In this document: piece after piece, positions 15,966 through 24,584 of the stretch | How positions within the stretch are numbered: position 1 is the first letter of the stretch | Layout of the letters: each line of letters opens with the position of its first letter | Assembly: GCA_947854175.1 (NCBI GenBank) | Contig: CANTYJ010000092.1 | Span: forward strand, 1-43,190 | Length of the DNA: 43,190 nucleotides | Source of the DNA: an uncultured Turicimonas sp. | GTDB lineage: Bacteria; Pseudomonadota; Gammaproteobacteria; Burkholderiales; Burkholderiaceae_F | Reading direction: 5' to 3' | Position numbers and translations under genes: made by a program | Notes under the pieces: generated by a model | What the model was told of the DNA's origin: nothing | Database searches by the model: none | The model's input: only the letters and a program-made list of their open reading frames with translations

Positions 15966-17201
15966 TTAAATATGTGTATCAGGATCTAATTTTTCTGTTC
16001 CCAAAGATCCTTCCATCTTAGAAACGAGAAGGGCTGTCAAGCTATCACCAAGTACGTTAACAGAAGTTCTGATCATATCAAGAACACGGTCTACACCGGC
16101 AATTAAAGCAACAGCTTCTAATGGAATTCCGACTTCGGTAAACACAATCGTTGTCATGATAAGGCCGGCACCTGGAACACCTGCTGTACCTACGGCGGCT
16201 AGAACACCCATCAATACGATTTGGAACTGCTGGCTCATGGTTAAGTCAATGCCAAACACTTGAGCAGCAAAAACAGCGGTAACACCCATGTAGATAGAGG
16301 TACCGTTCATATTAATAGTGTTACCCAGAGGGATGACGAAGGAAGCGATGGCTTTGGAAGCACCCATTTGACGAGAACATTCCAAGTTGATAGCAAGAGC
16401 TGCTGCAGAGGAGCAAGTGGTGAAGGCGATCAACCAGGGTTCAAAAGCTCCCTTGATGTATCTTGTTACGCTCATACCGATTAACTTAATAAGCGGAAGG
16501 TAAGTAACAATAACGAAGAGTACAGTTGCTACGAAAGCGCAGAGGATTAATTTACCTAAAGGTAAAAGAACTGCTAAACCGTGCTTCGAAACAGTGTAAG
16601 AAATTAAGCCGAAAACTCCGATAGGGGCATACAACATGACATAGTTAGTCATTTTGATCATTACATCACCAACTTTTTGGAAGAAGTCGGTAATCATTCT
16701 TGCGGGTTCACCCATAACGGAAACGCAGAAACCGAAGAAGATTGAGAAGAAAATGACCTGAAGCATGTTGCCTTTAGCAAAGGCATCCATCGGATTGATA
16801 GGAACAATTTCCATCAAAACTTTGGAAAGCGGGGGAGGTGTAGCGGATTTTGCCTGGAGGCCTTCGACAGAAAGAGAAAGACCGACGCCCGGGTCCATAA
16901 AGTTTGCAACAATCAAACCAATGGTTACAGCAATTGCTGTTGTAATAGCAAAAACTAAAATTGTTTTAACAGCGATAGAACCAATCTTGCTAGCATCACC
17001 TAAACCGGCGGCACCTGCAATCAAGGTTGCAATAACGAGAGGTACAACAACCATACGGATCAAACGAATAAATAATTGACCCAAAGGTTGCAGCCAAGTA
17101 GTTGCAAATTCAGTAGAGACTAGGCAACCGGCGAGAACACCGAGTACCAGACCATACATCATTTGCATAGGTAATCCTACCCAAAATGATTTCTTAGCCA
17201 T
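15966..17201 (-). CDS. Dicarboxylate/amino acid:cation symporter (DAACS family)
   Basis: 411-residue inner-membrane transporter of the GltP/DctA/EAAT family for dicarboxylic acids or acidic amino acids. The reentrant hairpin serine motif is present as TTCSSAAALAIN (less canonical than SSSxxxLP), and the second hairpin reads GTAGVPGAG. The helix-8 substrate signature DRVLDMIRTSVNVLGD is fully kept (D, D, R, T, N, D), supporting an acidic substrate. In helix 7 the motif is NMNGT rather than the usual NMDGT, so the Asp that helps form a sodium site in GltPh is Asn here. A GGAG ribosome site precedes ATG 17201. The gene is monocistronic with a long AT-rich upstream region. Confidence 0.92.
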   Translation of the reverse strand: MAKKSFWVGLPMQMMYGLVLGVLAGCLVSTEFATTWLQPLGQLFIRLIRMVVVPLVIATLIAGAAGLGDASKIGSIAVKTILVFAITTAIAVTIGLIVANFMDPGVGLSLSVEGLQAKSATPPPLSKVLMEIVPINPMDAFAKGNMLQVIFFSIFFGFCVSVMGEPARMITDFFQKVGDVMIKMTNYVMLYAPIGVFGLISYTVSKHGLAVLLPLGKLILCAFVATVLFVIVTYLPLIKLIGMSVTRYIKGAFEPWLIAFTTCSSAAALAINLECSRQMGASKAIASFVIPLGNTINMNGTSIYMGVTAVFAAQVFGIDLTMSQQFQIVLMGVLAAVGTAGVPGAGLIMTTIVFTEVGIPLEAVALIAGVDRVLDMIRTSVNVLGDSLTALLVSKMEGSLGTEKLDPDTHI

Positions 17202-18587
17202 AAAAACTCCGAAGTACTGAGAATATTAAATTTTGTAATTTAAGTTACAACACGTATTTATGATAAAACGATCTACGAGTTTTTATGGATATTTATTCAG
17301 TTTTTACAAAATATAGGTATCAATTTTGATCATTATGAAAAGTAGTTGTCAAAAAAAGACAAAACCATCGCAAATTAAGAGAAACGAGACAAAAAGCTAA
17401 CGATATTCAATCCAATGGACGATTAAATTTAGAAAATTGTTCCAAGACCGCTTAATTTTTAGTTGAAAAATATCAAAAATATGTTGAGTATCAGTGCTTA
17501 TAGTTAATTTATTGCTTTTAATTGATAAAAAATAAAGTCGAAAGATTTGAAAGGTGCAATTAAGGAGAGAGAATTATTGAATTAAATTTCATAATTTTTG
17601 GGAGTCATCGAGAATCAGAACAGATCTAAATTATTTAGATCCAAAAATCCGAAAACTGCCTTGAGAGGAACGAAATAAAATTTGAGCAAATATAAAAAGA
17701 GAAATTGATCTCAAAGAACCGAAAAAAAACTTGAAGAATGAAGATCAAAGTAACGATAAGAAAGCCGGAAAAGTTCTTCTATAAAAGTTAGAAGAAGATT
17801 CATTGGAAAATATTTTGGTGGTGATCTTAAGAAATCAAAATTGGAATAAAAACGCTCAAAATTTTGTCTAAAACATGTAAAACTTAACTCAACATAATAG
17901 TAGTTATGTTGAATTAGATAAAAATGAACGAGATTTTTTGACTTTTCTATGTTACGAATCCTGGTTATAAATTAACTGAATATTTTTATAAAAAATTAAA
18001 ATTTTGTTTATTGGGATCAATTAAAGTTGATTCTTTTAAAATTCAATTGTTCATAATTCTCTTCATTCTTATTTCTTATTTCTGCATCATTCTTTATGAA
18101 TTAATTTTAGGATGAAATAATCTTGTTTAATTATTGATAAAGAAATTTTTAAATCCTCCAATAAAAATATGTAAATCTACTTTAAGTAATTTTGAAATTC
18201 ATTAAATTTCAGATAATTATTTGAATAAGTTATTTCTTAACTTAAAGCGATAAAGATTATTAACTTAATATCTTCAATTCAATTTATTTCTCCTTTATAG
18301 AAATTAAAATAATCCTGCTTAAGAACTTATTTTATTTAGTATTGATATTTATAGGATTTGAATTTATTACAATATTATTGTTATATGCTATCAATATAAT
18401 TAATGAAATACTATTAAAATCAATATTTATAAACTTCTCTTCCAATTTACTCAACTGACAACGAAATCAGCCTACTCTTTCTTTCCATGCTTTCCTGATT
18501 AAAAACTTTTTCTTTGAATTTCATTTTCAAGAATTTCGGAATATATTATTTAGCTATTCAACAACAATTACAGCCTCTTTATCCTAT
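17202..18587. other. 1.4-kb AT-rich region without a gene
   Basis: No open frame worth calling and no RNA gene were found. Three 60-base rows I counted (from 17581, 18121 and 18361) hold 15, 11 and 7 G+C, against roughly 25 in coding rows. The stretch 17560-17880 is strongly purine-rich on the plus strand, as a decayed coding sequence could be; it gives readable but broken peptides such as KLEEDSLENILVVILRNQ. A palindrome TCAACATAA/TTATGTTGA lies at 17889-17897 and 17904-17912. The 3' part is A+T with few purine biases. It must contain the promoters of the symporter and of the DUF554 gene. It may be a deleted or degraded gene, or a foreign AT-rich insert. Confidence 0.6.
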
Positions 18588-19313
18588 ATGTTCGGTCTCG
18601 GAACTTTAATTAATGTCGCAGCAATTATCGCTGGCGGAACAATTGGCTTGATTTTCGGAAGCCGTTTAAATGATAGAAATAAACAAGCCTTAATTTCCTC
18701 TTGTGGTTTGTGTACATTGTTTATTGGAATCGCCGGCTGTTTGGAGCAAATGTTCTCCTTCAATGGAACAAAATTTGTTTCTTCCGGAACGTTAGTTGTG
18801 ATTCTCTCTTATGCTTTCGGAACATTATTGGGTTCAATTCTGGATTTGGAAGGAAAAATAGAGAGTTTCGGTAAATTTTTAAAAATGAAAGCCGGCGGAA
18901 AAAATGATAATAATTTCGTCGTGGCGTTTGTTATCTCCTCTCTCACGGTTTGTATCGGTGCCATGGCTGTCGTCGGTGCTATCCGGGATGGTGTTAATCA
19001 AGATATTTCTATCCTTGTGGCAAAATCAATTTTGGATTTTGTCATTATTATGATCCTTGCTTCCAGTCTCGGCAAAGGGTGTTTGTTCTCTGCAATTCCG
19101 GTAGCACTGTTTCAAGGCACAATTACGCTATTAGCTGTTTTTCTGGAAAGTTTACTAACTCCTCTTGCCGTTCATAATATTTCCATGACCGGTTCAATGA
19201 TGATCTTTTGTGTAGGAGTCAATCTAATTTTTGGACAAAAATTTGCAGTAGCCAACATGTTGCCGACATTACTGTTTGCAGTTGCTTTTGCTTATATTCC
19301 GGTTTTTAATTAA
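18588..19313 (+). CDS. DUF554 family membrane protein
   Basis: 241-residue inner-membrane protein with seven or so hydrophobic segments, matching the DUF554 (YqgA/YdfK) family: GTLINVAAIIAGGTIGLIFG at the start, FGTLLGSILDLEGKIESFG in the middle, and CIGAMAVVGAIRDG around residue 125. The family has no established biochemical role; a transport or small-molecule channel role has been guessed. The ATG at 18588 immediately opens the first helix. No strong ribosome site is seen (upstream TTATCCTAT). The stop overlaps the stop of the convergent EamA gene by eight bases, with no terminator between. Confidence 0.9.
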   Translation: MFGLGTLINVAAIIAGGTIGLIFGSRLNDRNKQALISSCGLCTLFIGIAGCLEQMFSFNGTKFVSSGTLVVILSYAFGTLLGSILDLEGKIESFGKFLKMKAGGKNDNNFVVAFVISSLTVCIGAMAVVGAIRDGVNQDISILVAKSILDFVIIMILASSLGKGCLFSAIPVALFQGTITLLAVFLESLLTPLAVHNISMTGSMMIFCVGVNLIFGQKFAVANMLPTLLFAVAFAYIPVFN

Positions 19314-20205
19314 GAGCCTCTTCCTTTTTAGGCCACGCCAAAATAATCATGTTAGCAGCAATAGAGATACCCCCTACTATTTCATAGCCGTTAAATTGAG
19401 TACCTAAAAGTAGAACAGATAATACAACCGCAGAAAATGGTTCGAAAGATCCAAGAATGGCTGAAATTGAAGGACGGACAAATTCGGTACTTTTCAAATA
19501 ACACCAGAATGCAGCAACGGTTCCAAATAAAACAATTTGTCCATAACAAAGAATGGCATTAAAAGTCCAATGAGCGTTTGGGTTGAAAGGTGATGTGAAA
19601 AAACTTGCAATAATGCCTCCTATCAACATTCCCCAGCCAACAACAAAGGACACTCCTACTCTATCAATCACCCCTTTTGGTTGAACCGTACAAAAAGCTC
19701 CGAAAGCTGCAGAAGCTAATCCCCAGGCAGCCCCTTTCCATGAAAAATCTAAAGAACTGAAGTTTCCTTTAGTGACCAATAAAAAAACACCGGAAACCGC
19801 CAGTAACAGACATAAAATTTCTTTGAATGTTGGCTTTCTGTGTTTGCAGATCACAAAATAGAAAATGATAAATAAAGGCCCAAACCCGACCATGATAGCT
19901 GTTGTACCTGCATTACTGGCCGAAATCCCTTCAAAAAAGGTCCACTGAATCATTAGAACTCCGATACCATATACGATCACGTCCCTTAGATTCTCTTTGT
20001 TTTTAAGCGGGGTAAATATACTTTTTCGCTCAGTAAACATGTAAAGCAGTAATAAACAAATACCTGAACCTGCCAGTCTTAATGTTGTCAGATCAGATGA
20101 AACAAAATTACAGTTTTCAAATAAATATTGGGCAGCAACAGCCATGCTTCCCCAACAACAACCGGCAAACGCTGCCAGTAAAATTCCTTTTAATGTATTT
20201 GACAC
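19306..20205 (-). CDS. EamA/DMT-family transporter
   Basis: 299-residue inner-membrane exporter with ten predicted helices in two EamA repeats, each with a small-residue-rich opening (AAFAGCCWGSMAVAAQYLF and KGAAWGLASAAFGAFCTVQ). Members export amino acids and other metabolites; the substrate here is unknown. It starts with GTG at 20205, seven bases after the TAG of the LysR gene, with GATAGAAG as a weak ribosome site, so it is likely co-transcribed with and perhaps translationally coupled to that regulator. This order suggests that the LysR protein controls the exporter. The 3' end overlaps the DUF554 gene tail to tail. Confidence 0.9.
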   Translation of the reverse strand: MSNTLKGILLAAFAGCCWGSMAVAAQYLFENCNFVSSDLTTLRLAGSGICLLLLYMFTERKSIFTPLKNKENLRDVIVYGIGVLMIQWTFFEGISASNAGTTAIMVGFGPLFIIFYFVICKHRKPTFKEILCLLLAVSGVFLLVTKGNFSSLDFSWKGAAWGLASAAFGAFCTVQPKGVIDRVGVSFVVGWGMLIGGIIASFFTSPFNPNAHWTFNAILCYGQIVLFGTVAAFWCYLKSTEFVRPSISAILGSFEPFSAVVLSVLLLGTQFNGYEIVGGISIAANMIILAWPKKEEALN

Positions 20206-20212
20206 GGCGCTT

Positions 20213-21220
20213 CTATCGGTCTTTGCTTAAAAATGCGGGTAAATAAATAGACGGAATGGATTCTATAGGAAGATTTAGTCTTTCATACCAATAAAACCAA
20301 TTGTCAGTTGAGTGCTCAGAGAAATGATTTTTTATGGCTGTCATAATTTCCCGGATGTTTTTTTCATCCTTATTTTCTTTTCGGCATGCTAGTGAAATAG
20401 GCCAAGCACTACGATGCCACCCCCTAAGAACGGGAATAACCTCGCCGCTTTTTAGATAATCTTCAATAATACTTATTGAAACATCTATTGAAATACCTTC
20501 GCCCTGGATCAGTTTTCTTTTACAGACATTGGCATTCCCATAAAATATCTTAGGAAAATTACTGATATCCAAGGTCTCCTGTCCATTTTCTAGAATAGGA
20601 AAAAAAGACCCGTTGGACCTCTCTCTCATCAGTAAGGTATGACCGGATAATTCATAAATAGATTTAGGTTCTCCATACCGTTCAATATATTTTCGACTCG
20701 CAAATAAGCAAGTCAGTTGAAATCCGGCCGGAATCCAAAAAATGCCTTCACTTTTAGGACGGTATCCGAACCAGGCAATATCTGCAGTGCCGTTGAGTAA
20801 TCCGGTTTCTCCACAGTCAGATGTAAATTGAAGAGTAAGATTATTTATTTTTTTACTATATTCCGTCAAATAATCTATTGATTTTGAACCATCCGAATTT
20901 AATGGGAAGCTAACAATTATTTCATCATTAAAATTCTTATGAGTTGTTTCACCGGAGGTTGCATGAAAATTCACCACAAAATTCCAGTTGGCTATAAGAC
21001 GATGGACATGTGGGATTAGTTTTTTTGCATTCCAGGTAAGGACCGCCGGCTTTTTTGTTCTATCTAAAAGTGAAAAGCCAAGTTCTTTTTCTAATTGATG
21101 TAGCAACTTTGATGCAGTTGATTTATCAATTTCAAGGGATCTTGTGGCTTCGGTCAGATTATTATTTTTCTGAATCTCTGCCAGGAGCACCCAGGCTTTC
21201 AAATTTTCTTTGGCTTTCAC
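20213..21220 (-). CDS. LysR-type transcriptional regulator
   Basis: 335 residues. The N-terminal winged helix-turn-helix is clear (residues 8-60: LLAEIQKNNNLTEATRSLE then KSTASKLLHQLEKELGFSLL). It is followed by a periplasmic-binding-like effector domain of about 240 residues with a typical SGHTLLMRERSNGS segment and the SGEVIPVLRGWH segment near the C-terminus. The start is GTG 21220, with only an A-run upstream, so initiation should be weak, which is common for regulators. Its likely targets are the EamA exporter downstream, or the iadA operon on the other side of the terminator at 21269-21293, since E. coli has a LysR gene next to iadA. The effector is unknown. Confidence 0.9.
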   Translation of the reverse strand: MKAKENLKAWVLLAEIQKNNNLTEATRSLEIDKSTASKLLHQLEKELGFSLLDRTKKPAVLTWNAKKLIPHVHRLIANWNFVVNFHATSGETTHKNFNDEIIVSFPLNSDGSKSIDYLTEYSKKINNLTLQFTSDCGETGLLNGTADIAWFGYRPKSEGIFWIPAGFQLTCLFASRKYIERYGEPKSIYELSGHTLLMRERSNGSFFPILENGQETLDISNFPKIFYGNANVCKRKLIQGEGISIDVSISIIEDYLKSGEVIPVLRGWHRSAWPISLACRKENKDEKNIREIMTAIKNHFSEHSTDNWFYWYERLNLPIESIPSIYLPAFLSKDR

Positions 21221-21262
21221 TTTTTTTATTTAGAAATCAGAATATTTCCAAAATTATATATT

Positions 21263-21293
21263 CAAAAAAAACGGACCCAAATCGGATCCGTTT
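21263..21293 (-). terminator. Terminator of the yjiH-yjiG-iadA operon
   Basis: On the minus strand AAACGGATCC pairs with GGGTCCGTTT (one G-U) around GATTT and is followed by a run of T residues (TTTTTT). It lies 24 bases past the iadA stop and separates the operon from the lysR gene. Confidence 0.9.
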
Positions 21294-21316
21294 AATTTAA
21301 ATATCGCTATGAAGTT

Positions 21317-22462
21317 TTATTCTTCAAAAGTACCTTTGACGATAACTTCCGAATCCTTCATAACTTGTTTGCCTTTCATAAAGAGATGAACCGGTTTAAG
21401 TTCTTCGTTAAGAACTAATAAATCAGCATCCTTTCCTGCTTCAAGAGTTCCTTTGTCATTTAAACAAAGAGCTGTGGCAATTGTCTTGGTTAAAGGTAAC
21501 AAAGCTTTTTCAAGACCGATCTTGTCAGCTAATTTTTGCAACTGCAGTAAGTTGTCAGAAACCTTACATACAGTCAAGCCAACCATTTCGCCTTTACTGT
21601 CAAATCTCGGCATTGAGCCGTGACCGTCAGAGGAGAAAGTAATACGGTCAATCGGAGCCCCGTTATCTAAAGCCATAACAAAGGCATCTGCAGCATCGCC
21701 CATGTAATTACCGCCGCTGGTTGTAATATCGATGTATCCACCGGCTTTAGTAAATTCAATAGCCTGAGCGAAAACTTCTTTATGGCGACCCACGTGTGTC
21801 GGACGAATATGCTTGATTGGCATACCCATGTTGACACATTCCATGAATGCCGGGAAGGCAATCGGAAGATCTCCAAGGTGAATGTGCAGGTATGAGTCAT
21901 GTCCGCAAATCATACCGCCAACACGGCAATCAGATAAGACACGAAGAACTTCATGAGTTGTCGGGAAAGAGCAACGATGGTCGCCCATTGCAATCTTTAC
22001 ACCTAAACATTCCGGAATTGTAAGAAGATCTTTGCGCACATCCCCTGTCACTGTTGTTGGAGGATAACGGTAGTTAGATGTCCACATCCATCCTGAAGCA
22101 CCCTCTTTAGTCAAAGCTCTGACTTTAGCCATTAAAGCTTCGATTGGACGAGTTTCGCTATCAGTTCCGGAGACACCGACAAAAGATGTAATGCCGGCTT
22201 CGACAAGTTCAGAGAAATTTAATTCAGGAGCTCTGGTAACTGTGCCGCCCTCTCCACCACCACCTGTTACGTGGATATGCTGGTCAATCAAACCGGGAGT
22301 AACGATTAATCCGTTGAGATCGACAACTTCCAGTCCGGGGACTTTAGCTTCGATATCTGTATCAATCGCAATGATTTTTTGACCGATAACTAAGATGTCA
22401 CGAAGACCGATATGCTCTGGGGCATAAATGTCAGCGTTTCTAAACAAATATCCGGTTGCCAT
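21317..22462 (-). CDS. iadA: Isoaspartyl dipeptidase
   Basis: 381-residue metallohydrolase of the amidohydrolase superfamily that cleaves beta-aspartyl dipeptides left by breakdown of isomerised or deamidated proteins. Dinuclear zinc ligands can be placed from the E. coli enzyme with a constant offset of six: H62 and H64 (DQHIHVTGGGGEGG), E71 for substrate, the carbamylated lysine K156 (GVKIAMGDHRCSF), then H195-region YLHIHLGD, RPTHVGRH, and the catalytic Asp in SSDGHGSMP. The length equals the family norm (about 390). It is the last gene of a three-gene operon with yjiH and yjiG, an arrangement known from E. coli, and begins 15 bases after yjiG. Its release of Asp fits the amino-acid theme of the window. 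Confidence 0.95.
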   Translation of the reverse strand: MATGYLFRNADIYAPEHIGLRDILVIGQKIIAIDTDIEAKVPGLEVVDLNGLIVTPGLIDQHIHVTGGGGEGGTVTRAPELNFSELVEAGITSFVGVSGTDSETRPIEALMAKVRALTKEGASGWMWTSNYRYPPTTVTGDVRKDLLTIPECLGVKIAMGDHRCSFPTTHEVLRVLSDCRVGGMICGHDSYLHIHLGDLPIAFPAFMECVNMGMPIKHIRPTHVGRHKEVFAQAIEFTKAGGYIDITTSGGNYMGDAADAFVMALDNGAPIDRITFSSDGHGSMPRFDSKGEMVGLTVCKVSDNLLQLQKLADKIGLEKALLPLTKTIATALCLNDKGTLEAGKDADLLVLNEELKPVHLFMKGKQVMKDSEVIVKGTFEE

Positions 22463-22477
22463 TTTATACTCCGGAAA

Positions 22478-22954
22478 TTATGAACCAAGAACGAGGATGT
22501 TCATGACCCAGAGGGAGCAAATAGCAATGATCGGAGGAATAGCCATGATCTTGAACATGTCAGAACCTCTGATACCGATAACGCCAAGGCAACGGCCCAT
22601 GTACTGAACCTGAGAACCCATTAAGTAAATGGCAGGAATACAGACACCGAGTTCAGAACCGGTGATAACGCCTTTATCAAACAAAGCTACAGCAACACCG
22701 ACACCGCCGCCCATGGACATCCAACCGCCGAGAAGAATAGTAGCGGCTTCACCAGGCAGGCCAAAGATACCCATGATTGGGCCAAGACCTGTTCCGATAA
22801 GGGAAAGAAGACCGGAAACGTCCAAAATACGAATGATAACGAAAGCCATCAATACGTTAGGAATGGTGGAGTGTGTGGCAATATTCCAACCCTGAATGGC
22901 ACCATTGACGAAAACGTCAGTCACCATTGGTTTTGCATTTGGATTTGAAGACAT
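22478..22954 (-). CDS. yjiG: YjiG-family inner-membrane protein
   Basis: 158-residue hydrophobic protein of the SpmB/YjiG type, with about four membrane segments and glycine-rich motifs (GLGPIMGIFGLPGEAATILL, GGWMSMGGGVGVAVALFD). In E. coli the protein is encoded next to iadA and yjiH; transport of the dipeptide has been suggested but not shown. ATG 22954 is preceded by GGAG in GAAGGAGAAATC. It begins 17 bases after yjiH and is followed by iadA. YjiG and YjiH probably form one complex, because SpmA and SpmB are also paired. Confidence 0.88.
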   Translation of the reverse strand: MSSNPNAKPMVTDVFVNGAIQGWNIATHSTIPNVLMAFVIIRILDVSGLLSLIGTGLGPIMGIFGLPGEAATILLGGWMSMGGGVGVAVALFDKGVITGSELGVCIPAIYLMGSQVQYMGRCLGVIGIRGSDMFKIMAIPPIIAICSLWVMNILVLGS

Positions 22955-22971
22955 TGTGATTTCTCCTTCAA

Positions 22972-23685
22972 TTATTTCTTAGAACCACGGAGCTGGATCA
23001 AACGCATAAGGTTTGCAGCACAAATCTTACCGACGAACAAAATACCTAAACAGACGCCGAGGCTGACTGTAACAGCAGGCTTACCATCAGCAGCTACTAA
23101 AGTAAACAACACAGCACCTGAGGAGAAGAAGTTTGTGATACAAGCGTCAGCAGTCATCTGGAACGCGGCAAAGTTATTGATTTCCTTGTCAGTCAAAACA
23201 TTGTCGTCTTTTAACTGACGAGTCAAAGCTGCACCACCGTCGGTAGACTGCAGAGATGCAATCAATGCCAAACCGGCTGCACCGGGAACACCAATTAATG
23301 GTCTGAGAATCGGTGTTAATAACTGGCGGCAAGCCTTCAAAGCACCGTAATGATCAAAAATTGTGATCATTGCCAATGCAAACATAACGGTCGGTACTAA
23401 TGTTAATGCAAACATGAAACCGTCAATAGCACCGGAACCGCCTTTACCGCGGAAGTTAGCCATAGCAGTATGAATTCCGTCAGCGTTCTGGGAAACACCT
23501 GAAACCAACTTGCCGAAACCACCGTTCAAGGTAGTGAAATCAAAGATTCCCCACCAATGTGTTGATGCGCAAACACCTGAGAAGAAGATTACAGCGATAA
23601 CCAAAGAAATGTAATTTCCGATCGTTACTTTCTGGTCTTTGTAATCGGTCATTTCAGGTTTTTGAGAATTAGCAGTTGAAGCCAT
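22972..23685 (-). CDS. yjiH: YjiH-family inner-membrane protein
   Basis: 237-residue membrane protein with a nucleoside-recognition/Gate domain, related to SpmA and to the N-terminal half of YjiH of E. coli (about 227 residues). The conserved stretch SLQSTDGGAALTRQLKDD lies near residue 143, and ITNFFSSGAVLFTLVAA near 182. About five membrane segments are visible. It opens the yjiH-yjiG-iadA operon. AGGAATTG precedes ATG 23685 with normal spacing. A 58-base structured leader lies 33-90 bases upstream. The partner relation with the dipeptidase suggests uptake or exchange of isoaspartyl peptides or nearby metabolites; that is inference. Confidence 0.88.
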   Translation of the reverse strand: MASTANSQKPEMTDYKDQKVTIGNYISLVIAVIFFSGVCASTHWWGIFDFTTLNGGFGKLVSGVSQNADGIHTAMANFRGKGGSGAIDGFMFALTLVPTVMFALAMITIFDHYGALKACRQLLTPILRPLIGVPGAAGLALIASLQSTDGGAALTRQLKDDNVLTDKEINNFAAFQMTADACITNFFSSGAVLFTLVAADGKPAVTVSLGVCLGILFVGKICAANLMRLIQLRGSKK

Positions 23686-23717
23686 ATCAATTCCTGTTAA
23701 AAGAAAAAATAAAAAAT

Positions 23718-23775
23718 GGAGGGTCTCTGTATATGTTTAGTAGGTGAAACGTTAATAACGTTCATAGAGTCCTCC
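23718..23775 (-). promoter_or_regulatory. Structured leader before yjiH, terminator-like
   Basis: On the minus strand GGAGG-A-CTCT pairs with AGAG-AC-CCTCC to give nine base pairs with a small internal loop. Inside is a second hairpin, GAACGTT-ATT-AACGTTTC (23744-23763). The outer stem is followed by ATTTTTTATTTTTTC, as in a factor-independent terminator, but it lies upstream of the operon, 33 bases before yjiH. That is the geometry of an attenuator. No known riboswitch is recognised. Confidence 0.45.
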
Positions 23776-24168
23776 AACCGATAGCATTAATTTGCTAGCA
23801 ATTGAATTATGGAGAGAATATCGTTGGTGATCCATTCAGGATTTATCTAATAGAACCAAAATCCGTTTTTTTCTAGGCCATTCATCAGACTTTATATAAA
23901 AAGCAAGAAAACATTTGCAAATCAATAAAATAGATTTAATTATCACTTCCTGAATTTATATATATAATTTTCTTAAATAAAGGATAACCCTGTTATTATT
24001 TGATTAAGTTTCTTTTTTAGAAACTTAAAAATTAAAAATTCTTAAGTTGTTTTTCGTATTGTGAATTCTATTTTCGTAGTAAATTTTGTGTTTCTTGCGT
24101 TTAGTGGGGCGATAGCCTATGATCCTCCGAACACTTAAATCAATTATTTACATGGGAGAAATCAAACG
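23776..24168. other. Divergent intergenic region with hairpins
   Basis: No gene in about 390 bases. It must hold the promoters of the yjiH operon and of the 116-residue gene. A 10-base palindrome TTGCTAGCAA lies at 23792-23801. A hairpin GGATTT/AAATCC at 23839-23844 and 23859-23864 is followed on the plus strand by GTTTTTTT, like a terminator, although no plus-strand gene precedes it. The rest is AT-rich. The ribosome site of the next gene is GGGAGA. Confidence 0.5.
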
Positions 24169-24519
24169 ATGACAAGTCCTTTAGAAGCAAATTTCAAAGT
24201 AGAAGTACCGGCTGAACAGAAAAACAGGGTACTTAAGCCGGGTGATGTTTCTTTGAGAACAATTGAAAAAGTTGACGGCGTATTTCAGGTTACTTTTGCC
24301 TGGTGCGATATGGTTGGTGTGATGCATGAAAAAGCATTCAACCGTGGTGACATCTTCACAAATTTTGATGCTGTTCTCAAAGTTTTCACAGAGACAGGTC
24401 TTCCTTTCAATCTTGAAAACAAAAAAGAATTCCATGAAAGACTTTGCCAGCTCTCCACATTCTTGGTTAGAGAACAGGCTCCGGCAAAAGAAGAAAAAAA
24501 AGAAGAAACAACTAAGTAA
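24169..24519 (+). CDS. Hypothetical 116-residue protein
   Basis: Not recognised. No signal peptide or membrane segment. Residues 1-95 look like a compact alpha/beta domain with one Trp-Cys pair (AWCDMVG), and the final 17 residues are a Lys/Glu tail (AKEEKKEETTK). The GGGAGA ribosome site, isolated position and strong terminator suggest its own transcription unit. A minus-strand open frame across almost the same stretch is the mirror of this codon usage, not a gene. Confidence 0.7.
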   Translation: MTSPLEANFKVEVPAEQKNRVLKPGDVSLRTIEKVDGVFQVTFAWCDMVGVMHEKAFNRGDIFTNFDAVLKVFTETGLPFNLENKKEFHERLCQLSTFLVREQAPAKEEKKEETTK

Positions 24520-24541
24520 AACCAATAATTAAATTTCTGAA

Positions 24542-24567
24542 AGTCACCCGATGGTGGCTTTTTTTTT
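24542..24567 (+). terminator. Terminator after the 116-residue gene
   Basis: AGTCACC (24542-24548) pairs with GGTGGCT (24553-24559, one G-U) around CGAT and is followed by eight T residues. It lies just before the -10-like TATAAT of the next gene. Confidence 0.9.
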
Positions 24568-24571
24568 GCTT

Positions 24572-24577
24572 GTATAA
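24572..24577 (+). promoter_or_regulatory. TATAAT -10 box at leaderless distance from the NlpC/P60 gene
   Basis: A perfect TATAAT ends eight bases before ATG 24585, where transcription would begin at or within a base or two of the A of the start codon. No ribosome site is visible (TTGGCTC precedes ATG). The region where a -35 would be (CGATGG) is poor. Confidence 0.35.
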
Positions 24578-24584
24578 TTGGCTC

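Noticed and set aside
24181-24525. Minus-strand frame across the 116-residue gene
   Set aside because: It is antisense to a gene with a good ribosome site and terminator, has a Phe-rich low-complexity sequence, and no ribosome site of its own.
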